Shown: positions 58,632 through 64,000 of the stretch, piece after piece
Numbering within the stretch: the first letter of the stretch is position 1
Layout: every line of letters starts with the position of its first letter
Source: Microbacterium album
GTDB taxonomy: Bacteria > Actinomycetota > Actinomycetes > Actinomycetales > Microbacteriaceae
Reading direction: 5' to 3'
NCBI RefSeq assembly: GCF_014643695.1
Contig: NZ_BMJY01000003.1
Coordinates: 62,001-126,000 of the forward strand
DNA length: 64,000 bases
Position numbers and translations under genes: made by a program
Notes under the pieces: model-generated
What the model saw: only the letters and a program-made list of their open reading frames with translations
Database searches by the model: none
Told to the model about the DNA's origin: nothing

Positions 58632-58982
58632 TCAGCCGTTGTCGCGCTTCTCCTTGATCTTCGCCTTCTTGCCGCGCAGGCTGCGCAGGTAGTAGAGCTT
58701 GGCGCGGCGGACGTCGCCGCGCGTGACGACCTCGATGTGGTCGATCACGGGCGAGTGCACCGGGAACGTGCGCTCCACGCCGACCTGGAAGCTGATCTTG
58801 CGGACCGTGAAGGTCTCGCGCACGCCGTCGCCCTGGCGGCCGATGACGACGCCCTGGAACACCTGGATACGCGAGCGGCTGCCCTCGACGATGTTCACGT
58901 GCACCTTGACGGTGTCACCGGGACCGAAGGCGGGGATGTCGGAGCGGAGCGAGGCCGCGTCGACGGCGTCGAGGATGTGCAT
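58632..58982 (-). CDS. rplS: 50S ribosomal protein L19
   Basis: 116 residues. [20 protein letters not shown] and the basic C-terminus [22 protein letters not shown] are diagnostic. ATG with AGGAAGTGA upstream. Has a 150-nt leader with hairpins and its own promoter and terminator, so it is a monocistronic unit. Confidence 0.97.
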   Translation of the reverse strand: MHILDAVDAASLRSDIPAFGPGDTVKVHVNIVEGSRSRIQVFQGVVIGRQGDGVRETFTVRKISFQVGVERTFPVHSPVIDHIEVVTRGDVRRAKLYYLRSLRGKKAKIKEKRDNG

Positions 58983-59130
58983 GTCGGATCACTTCCTGCG
59001 GCCGCCACAGGTCGGCCGCGTTCGAATTCGATGAGGTGTATGCGTGTGCTGTGAGGTCGAAGACCCTCGGCTCCCCTGGGGCAGAGCGGCGAAGCGGGCG
59101 CAGCGACGGCTGCGCCGGCCACGGCACAAG
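58983..59130 (-). promoter_or_regulatory. 5' leader of rplS
   Basis: About 148 nt. Contains a perfect 7-bp hairpin GCGCAGC-N4-GCTGCGC (59098-59115) and, nearer the start codon, GCGGCC/GGCCGC arms that could fold over the region just before the ribosome site. L19 leaders with regulation are known in low-GC Gram-positives; no direct match claimed here. Confidence 0.4.
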
Positions 59131-59135
59131 GATCC

Positions 59136-59164
59136 ATTGTGCCACGCCGCAGCGCGCGTTCCAA
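59136..59164 (-). promoter_or_regulatory. Promoter of rplS (TTGGAA-N17-CACAAT)
   Basis: -35 TTGGAA at 59159-59164 and -10 CACAAT at 59136-59141, separated by 17 bp. Confidence 0.6.
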
Positions 59165-59179
59165 ACGCACGCGGGCGTG

Positions 59180-59689
59180 TCAAGCTCGGGGCTGCTGCCC
59201 CTCCTCGACCACGATCACGGGCGTGCCGGTGCCCTGCCGCGTGCGAGCGCCCGGGAACCCGCTCTGCTCACCGCGCAGGATGCCCTCGGCCTCGGCGAAC
59301 GAGACGCGTCCGACCCGCGACGCGGCCTCGCGCCACAGCTGCCAGAGCTGGATCCAGAACAGGGCGATGGCCGCCGCGATCGCGAGGGTCAGCAGCAGGC
59401 CGAACCAGCGCGCGCTGAACAGGCCGACGGCGATCGTGAGCGCGTGCCATACACCGAATCCGGCCACGTCGATCCACGAGACCGCACGCGTCTGGCGGAA
59501 CGACGGACGGGCGCGCACGAGCAGCGTGAGCACGACCTGGGTGAGCGCGACGGAGGGCATCGCGATGAAGAGCACCCACAGGAACGCCCAGCCGCTCGCG
59601 CCGAAGACCGCCCAGCCCAGCAGCAGCCAGAGCGGCAGCACGGCGGCGGCCGGCCAGAGCCACCGGGAGAAGATGCGACGCAGCGCCAT
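59180..59689 (-). CDS. Integral membrane protein of unknown function
   Basis: 169 residues with four hydrophobic segments (about 10-32, 38-58, 72-92, 98-120) and a hydrophilic C-terminal tail of about 45 residues. The family is common in actinobacteria and carries misleading transporter labels; no known domain recognised. ATG lies 6 nt after TAGCAT. Back-to-back with map. Confidence 0.75.
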   Translation of the reverse strand: MALRRIFSRWLWPAAAVLPLWLLLGWAVFGASGWAFLWVLFIAMPSVALTQVVLTLLVRARPSFRQTRAVSWIDVAGFGVWHALTIAVGLFSARWFGLLLTLAIAAAIALFWIQLWQLWREAASRVGRVSFAEAEGILRGEQSGFPGARTRQGTGTPVIVVEEGQQPRA

Positions 59690-59695
59690 ACCCCG

Positions 59696-59701
59696 ATGCT
59701 A
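59696..59701 (-). promoter_or_regulatory. -10 hexamer TAGCAT of the membrane protein gene
   Basis: TAGCAT, 6 nt, ATG 59689; leaderless arrangement. Confidence 0.5.
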
Positions 59702-59796
59702 CGGGCTGGCGACCCGGCGCGGGGCGCCGCGGGCAGGGTGCACACGGAAGGCACAGCCTGGGCTCTGGGACAATGGAGGGGAGCGAGAGGACTTCC

Positions 59797-60579
59797 ATGA
59801 TCGAACTGCGCACCCCGGCCGAGATCGAGCAGATGCGGCCCGCCGGCCGGTTCGTGGCCGAGAGCCTCGCGACGCTGCGGGAGGAGACGAAGGTCGGCAC
59901 GAACCTGCTCGCGATCGACCGGCGCGCGCACGAGCTCATCCGCCGCGCCGGCGCCGAGTCGTGCTACATCGACTACCACCCCTCCTTCGGCGCGAGCCCG
60001 TTCGGCAAGGTGATCTGCACGTCGATCAACGATGCGGTGCTCCACGGGCTGCCCCACGACTACGCGCTGCGCGACGGCGACCTCGTGACGCTCGACTTCG
60101 CCGTGGCGGTCGACGGGTGGGTGGCTGACTCGGCCGTGTCGTTCGTCGTCGGCACGCCGCGCGACGAGGACCTCGCGCTCATCGAGACCACCCAGCGCGC
60201 CCTGGACGCCGCCATCGCGGCGGCGACCGTCGGCAACCGCGTCGGCGACATCTCGGCGGCGATCGCGGCGGTCGCGCGCGCCGAGGGACTCAGCATCAAC
60301 ACGGACTTCGGCGGCCACGGCGTCGGCCGCACCATGCACGGCGACCCGCACGTGCCCAACGACGGCCGGCCCGGCCGCGGCTATCCCCTCAAGCCGGGGC
60401 TCGTGGTCGCGCTCGAGCCGTGGTTCCTGCACACGACCGACGAGCTGGTCACGGACCCGGACGGATGGACGCTGCGCAGCGCCGACGGCTCCCGCGGCGC
60501 CCACTCCGAGCACACGGTCGCGATCACGGAGGACGGCCCGATCGTCCTCACGGACCGCTCGTTCCTCGGCGTCGCCTGA
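59797..60579 (+). CDS. map: Methionine aminopeptidase, type I
   Basis: 260 residues. All metal ligands are present: Asp in LDFAVAV and VADSAVSF, His in GHGVGRTMHGDP, Glu in ALEPWF and SEHTVAITEDGP. Removes N-terminal Met from new proteins. Single-domain, with no SH3-type extension. ATG 59797 with GAGAGGA; a TGGGACAAT extended -10 lies at 59766-59774, giving a short leader. Confidence 0.95.
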   Translation: MIELRTPAEIEQMRPAGRFVAESLATLREETKVGTNLLAIDRRAHELIRRAGAESCYIDYHPSFGASPFGKVICTSINDAVLHGLPHDYALRDGDLVTLDFAVAVDGWVADSAVSFVVGTPRDEDLALIETTQRALDAAIAAATVGNRVGDISAAIAAVARAEGLSINTDFGGHGVGRTMHGDPHVPNDGRPGRGYPLKPGLVVALEPWFLHTTDELVTDPDGWTLRSADGSRGAHSEHTVAITEDGPIVLTDRSFLGVA

Positions 60580-60606
60580 TCCGTCGCACTCCGTCGCCCG
60601 CGGGGC

Positions 60607-60626
60607 ACCTGTTCTCACAAACAGGT
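60607..60626. promoter_or_regulatory. Inverted repeat ACCTGTT-N6-AACAGGT upstream of nirB
   Basis: Exact 7-bp arms, 28 bp after the map stop and 118 bp before nirB. Could be an operator or a weak terminator of map. Confidence 0.4.
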
Positions 60627-60638
60627 CCCGCTCGAGGT

Positions 60639-60655
60639 GAGCGAATCGTTCGCTC
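60639..60655. promoter_or_regulatory. Inverted repeat GAGCGAA-N3-TTCGCTC upstream of nirB
   Basis: Exact 7-bp arms, centred about 50 bp upstream of a TAGCGT (60698-60703) that may be the nirB -10. Position fits an activator or repressor of the nir operon. Confidence 0.45.
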
Positions 60656-60743
60656 GGGGTAACCGAACGTCGCGGCGCCGCGAAACACGCCGTTCCTAGC
60701 GTGAGGGTCATCACCGTCCGTGATCACCCACCGCAGGAGCGAC

Positions 60744-63323
60744 ATGACCGTCCCGACCGCCCCGTCCCTCCGCGTCGTCGTCGTCGGCGCCGGCATGGTG
60801 GCGCACCGCTTCGTCGAGAGCCTGCTGAGCCGGGCCGGCGACGAGGTGCGGATCACCCTCCTCGGCGAGGAGGGACGCGCGCCCTACGACCGCGTCGGCC
60901 TCACGGCCTACCTCGAGGGCACCTCCCCCGCCGAGCTGAGCCTCGATCAGGACGTGCTCGACGACCCGCGCGTGTCGTTCGCACCGACCGACCCCGTCAT
61001 CCGGATCGACCGGGAGACGCGCACCGTCACGACGCGCTCGCACCGCACCGTGCCGTACGACGCGCTCGTGCTCGCGACGGGCTCGTACGCCGCGACGCTG
61101 GCGCTCGACGGCTTCTCGCTGCCCGGCTGCTTCGTGTACCGCACGCTCGACGACCTCGTCGGGCTCGAGCACTTCGTGCGCCGCCGCGCCGAACAGCTCG
61201 GGCGCCCGCTCGTCGGCGCTGTGATCGGCGGCGGCCTGCTGGGGCTCGAGGCGGCCGGCGCCCTGCAGGGGCTCGGCGTGTCGTGCACCGTCGTGCAGTC
61301 CTCCGACAGGCTCATGTCGGCGCAGCTCGACGCACGCGGTGGTGCGACCCTGCGGCGTCTCATCGAGGCACGGGGCATCGCCGTGCGCACGGAGAGCCGC
61401 ACGACACGGCTGGATCCGGACCACACCGGCAACGTGGCGGGCCTGGAGTTCCAGGACGGGTCGTACGCCGCGGCCGACGTGGTCGTCTTCACCGTCGGCG
61501 TCCGTCCGCGCGACGAGCTCGCCAGGGCGGCGGGGCTGCGGGTCGAGCCGCAGGGCGGCGTGACGATCGACGAGGGGTGCCTCACGAGCGATCCCGCGAT
61601 CCTGGCCATCGGCGAGGTCGCGAGCTTCGACGGCCGCTGCGTCGGGCTCGTCGCGCCCGGGTACGCGATGGCCGAGGTCGCCGCGACCCGGCTCCTCGGC
61701 GGCGACGCCTGTTTCCCCGGTTACGACGACTCCGCCAAGCTCAAGCTCTCCGGCGTCGATGTGGCGAGCTTCGGCGACGCGTTCGCGACCTCGCCCGGCG
61801 CGCTCGACGTCGTCTACGCCGATCCCGTCGCCGGCGTGTACAAGAAGCTCGTGCTCTCGGACGACGCCACGACGCTGCTCGGCGGCATCCTCGTGGGCGA
61901 CGCCGCGGCATACGGAGCCCTGCGCCCGCTGGTCGGCAGCCCGCTCGGCGCCGATCCCGCGGCATACCTCCTGCCCGCGGACGGCGTCGAACCGCCATCG
62001 GGCGATCTTCCGGACGCCGCGGTCGTATGCTCCTGCTCGAGCGTCACGGCCGGGCGCATTCGGCAGGCTGTGCATCAGGACGGCTGCGCGGACGCCGCGG
62101 CGGTCAAGGCCTGCACGAAGGCCGGAGCCACGTGCGGCTCGTGCTTCCTGGCCGTGAAGAAGATCGTGGGAACGGAGCTCGCCGCGCTCGGCCACACCGT
62201 GAGCGACGCGCTGTGCGAGCACTTCGATCTGTCCCGGCGACGTCTCTACGACGCGATCCTGGTGTCGGGGCTGACGACCTTCAGCGCGATCATCGAGCGC
62301 TTCGGCCGCGGTCGCGGCTGCGACGTCTGCAAGCCGGCCATCGCGAGCATCCTCGCCGGCCTCGTGGGGCGGCACGTGCTCGACGGCGAGAACGCGTCGC
62401 TCCAGGACACCAACGACCACGTCATGGCCAACATGCAGAAGGACGGCTCGTACTCCGTCGTGCCGCGCATGCCCGGCGGCGAGGTGACGCCCGAGGGCCT
62501 GATCGCGGTCGGCCAGGTCGCGAAGGACTTCGGGCTGTACACCAAGATCACCGGCGGACAGCGGGTCGACATGTTCGGGGCGCGGCTGGAACAGCTGCCG
62601 CTCATCTGGAAGCGCCTCGTCGACGCGGGCTTCGAGTCCGGCCACGCCTACGGCAAGTCGCTGCGCACCGTGAAGTCGTGCGTCGGCTCGACATGGTGCC
62701 GGTACGGAGTGCTCGACGCCGTCGGCATGGCCGTGCGGCTCGAGCTGCGCTATCGCGGACTGCGCGCCCCGCACAAGCTCAAGCTCGGCGTCTCGGGCTG
62801 CGCACGAGAGTGCGCCGAGGCACGCGGCAAGGACGTCGGCGTGATCGCCACCGAGAACGGCTGGAACATGTACGTGGGCGGCAACGGCGGCTTCACCCCG
62901 CGGCACGCGCAGCTGCTCGCCGAGGGACTGGACGACGATGCGCTGATCCGCGCGATCGATCGGTTCTTCCTCTACTACATCCGCACCGCCGACCGCCTGC
63001 AGCGCACGGCGCCCTGGGTCGCCGAGCTGGAGGGAGGGATCGACGAGCTGAGGCGCGTGATCTTCGACGACAGCCTCGGGATCTGCGCCGACCTCGATGC
63101 CGCGATGGCGCGGCACGTGGACGAGTACGAGGACGAGTGGGCGGCCACGCTGCGGGATCCCGAGAAGCTCGCCCGCTTCGCGTCGTTCGTGAACGCGCCC
63201 GACACGCCGGATCCGTCGCTCGCCTACGTCGCCGAACGAGGGCAGGTGCGCCCCGCGTCCGAGGAGGAGCGCCGGGAGGCCGGTGTCCTGATCGCCGGCA
63301 CGACCCTGGAGGTGCGCCGATGA
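60744..63323 (+). CDS. nirB: Assimilatory nitrite reductase [NAD(P)H], large subunit
   Basis: 859 residues: FAD/NAD-binding oxidoreductase half (1-400, VVVGAGMVAH, ATGSYA, VIGGGLLGLEAAGAL), BFD-like [2Fe-2S] Cys cluster (CSCSSVTAGRIR...GATCGSC, about 425-470; second Cys pair later at CDVCKPA), and the siroheme/[4Fe-4S] half with CVGSTWCRYG and SGCARECAE. Reduces nitrite to ammonium in the cytoplasm. ATG with CAGGAG; overlaps nirD (ATGA). Confidence 0.95.
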   Translation: MTVPTAPSLRVVVVGAGMVAHRFVESLLSRAGDEVRITLLGEEGRAPYDRVGLTAYLEGTSPAELSLDQDVLDDPRVSFAPTDPVIRIDRETRTVTTRSHRTVPYDALVLATGSYAATLALDGFSLPGCFVYRTLDDLVGLEHFVRRRAEQLGRPLVGAVIGGGLLGLEAAGALQGLGVSCTVVQSSDRLMSAQLDARGGATLRRLIEARGIAVRTESRTTRLDPDHTGNVAGLEFQDGSYAAADVVVFTVGVRPRDELARAAGLRVEPQGGVTIDEGCLTSDPAILAIGEVASFDGRCVGLVAPGYAMAEVAATRLLGGDACFPGYDDSAKLKLSGVDVASFGDAFATSPGALDVVYADPVAGVYKKLVLSDDATTLLGGILVGDAAAYGALRPLVGSPLGADPAAYLLPADGVEPPSGDLPDAAVVCSCSSVTAGRIRQAVHQDGCADAAAVKACTKAGATCGSCFLAVKKIVGTELAALGHTVSDALCEHFDLSRRRLYDAILVSGLTTFSAIIERFGRGRGCDVCKPAIASILAGLVGRHVLDGENASLQDTNDHVMANMQKDGSYSVVPRMPGGEVTPEGLIAVGQVAKDFGLYTKITGGQRVDMFGARLEQLPLIWKRLVDAGFESGHAYGKSLRTVKSCVGSTWCRYGVLDAVGMAVRLELRYRGLRAPHKLKLGVSGCARECAEARGKDVGVIATENGWNMYVGGNGGFTPRHAQLLAEGLDDDALIRAIDRFFLYYIRTADRLQRTAPWVAELEGGIDELRRVIFDDSLGICADLDAAMARHVDEYEDEWAATLRDPEKLARFASFVNAPDTPDPSLAYVAERGQVRPASEEERREAGVLIAGTTLEVRR

Positions 63324-63775
63324 CCTCCGCCCCGTCCCCCGCCGCCGACATCGCGCGCGCACCGGCCTGGGTGCGGGTCTGCGCGCTTTCGGACCTCGAG
63401 GTGGAACGGGGCCGGGCGGCGCTGCTCGGCGACACGCAGGTCGCGCTGTTCCTCCTCGCCGACGGCAGCGTGCGGGCCGTGTCGAACTTCGACCCCTACG
63501 GGCGCGCGCACGTGCTGTCCCGTGGCATCGTGGGCACGAAATCGCTCGGTAACACGCCGACGCCGTCGGGAAACACGCGACCGGGATACTCGGAGTCCGA
63601 CGGGACGCACGCCGAGATCCCCACGATCGCCTCGCCGCTGCACAAGCAGGCATGGGACCTGCGCACAGGCCGGGTGGTGGAGACGCAGGGGAAGGACGCG
63701 CGCGACATCCCCGTCTGGCCCGTCGCGGTGCGGGACGGAGACGTGTTCATCCGCTGGGAGGGGGACGGATCGTGA
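63320..63775 (+). CDS. nirD: Assimilatory nitrite reductase, small subunit
   Basis: 151 residues. Rieske-like fold without the iron-sulfur ligands, as usual for NirD: LSRGIVG, ASPLHKQAWDLRTGRV and VWPVAVRDGDVFI are recognisable. Longer than typical (about 105-120) because of an insertion of roughly 25 residues between GIVG and IASP (Thr/Pro/Ser-rich, about residues 73-98) and a longer N-terminus. ATG overlaps the nirB stop; its own stop overlaps the next gene (GTGA). Confidence 0.9.
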   Translation: MTSAPSPAADIARAPAWVRVCALSDLEVERGRAALLGDTQVALFLLADGSVRAVSNFDPYGRAHVLSRGIVGTKSLGNTPTPSGNTRPGYSESDGTHAEIPTIASPLHKQAWDLRTGRVVETQGKDARDIPVWPVAVRDGDVFIRWEGDGS

Positions 63776-64000
63776 CCACGATGATCGGGGTGACGCTGCA
63801 GGGCCGGCGCGTGGTGCTCGTGGGGGGCGGCTCGGTCGCCGCGCGGCGCCTGCCGAGGCTGCGGGACGAAGGCGCGCGAGTGCGGGTCGTGGCGCCCGCG
63901 CTCGGCGCCGAGACGCACGACCTCGTCCGGGCCGCCGACGCGGAGTGGATCCCGCGCGCGGTGCGCGAGGAGGACCTCGACGACGCGTGGCTGGTCCACA
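63772..64000 (+). CDS. cysG: Siroheme synthase / precorrin-2 dehydrogenase, partial (runs off window)
   Basis: 76 codons visible. LQGRRVVLVGGGSVAARRLPRL is the N-terminal NAD-binding motif of the siroheme-synthase family (CysG/Met8-like). Probably continues into a uroporphyrinogen-III methyltransferase domain outside the window. GTG 63772 overlaps the nirD stop; ATG 63781 is possible. Its place after nirBD fits supply of siroheme to NirB. Confidence 0.85.
   Translation, partial: MTTMIGVTLQGRRVVLVGGGSVAARRLPRLRDEGARVRVVAPALGAETHDLVRAADAEWIPRAVREEDLDDAWLVH

Noticed and set aside
60659..60686. GTAAC ... GAAAC as a GlnR box upstream of nirB
   Set aside because: Spacing is 18 bp between the two half-sites, not the 11-bp periodic gTnAc-n6-GaAAc pattern.
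60711..63653. 980-codon minus-strand open frame opposite nirB/nirD
   Set aside because: Same effect: composition is Arg/Ala/Asp-rich with no recognisable domain, while nirB on the plus strand is unmistakable.

Overview
The window is very GC-rich, densely coding DNA from an actinobacterium, most likely Microbacterium or a close relative in the Microbacteriaceae. This is inferred from codon bias, GTG/TTG starts, actinobacterial families (DUF2017 beside clpS, DUF2469, DUF6716, GerW-like protein, actinobacterial EttA) and the gene order rplS-lepB-rnhB-DUF2469-yraN-comM-dprA-xerC-M23-rpsB-tsf-pyrH-frr-cdsA. It is chromosomal. I see no rRNA, CRISPR array, insertion sequence, prophage or plasmid gene.

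Layout. 1-5.6 kb: SufS cysteine desulfurase (cut by the window edge), a hotdog thioesterase, and a glycine-betaine type ABC importer (ATPase with CBS domains, permease, lipoprotein). 5.6-9.5 kb: ettA, a lipoprotein, ssb, msrA and a small unknown gene. 9.5-14.5 kb: a MocR-type regulator divergent from its likely target yczE, then an AraC regulator divergent from an NmrA-like/DUF1772 gene pair, ending at tRNA-Arg(TCT). 14.5-21.6 kb: orn, tRNA-His, a zincin, clpS, DUF2017, mgtE with an unusual leader, a P-loop kinase-like gene, a GerW-like gene, dinB and a GH3 glycosidase. 21.6-29.2 kb: gatCAB behind a four-gene nonulosonate (sialic-acid-like) cluster. 29.2-35.6 kb: acyl-CoA ligase, DEAD-box helicase, aldo/keto reductase, Na+/proline symporter. 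35.7-45.9 kb: ligA, mnmA, a NifS/IscS-like desulfurase, a thioredoxin-TPR protein, a large envelope protein, an AI-2E family transporter and a hydrolase. 45.9-59.7 kb: cell-wall, lipid, translation and competence housekeeping genes. 59.8-64 kb: map, then nirB-nirD-cysG for nitrite assimilation (sulphur of the two desulfurases and siroheme made by CysG both feed cofactors).

How genes cooperate: desulfurase plus MnmA gives tRNA thiolation; GatCAB corrects Glu-tRNA(Gln)/Asp-tRNA(Asn); NirB needs siroheme, whose synthesis gene follows directly; RpsB, Tsf, PyrH, Frr and CdsA form the standard translation/envelope block; ComM, DprA and XerC handle DNA uptake, strand protection and dimer resolution.

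The most interesting signals are regulatory: (i) the mgtE leader has a 17-codon upstream ORF with a near-perfect Shine-Dalgarno and a hairpin that would sequester the mgtE ribosome site, which looks like translational attenuation; (ii) four CGGTGAA/C boxes at 22, 22 and 11 bp spacing sit between the nonulosonate cluster and the acyl-CoA ligase gene; (iii) a 68-nt near-palindrome lies between mnmA and ligA; (iv) at least a dozen genes show a -10 hexamer followed 6-7 nt later by the start codon, a leaderless-transcript signature. All functions are read from sequence and family knowledge; no searches were run.
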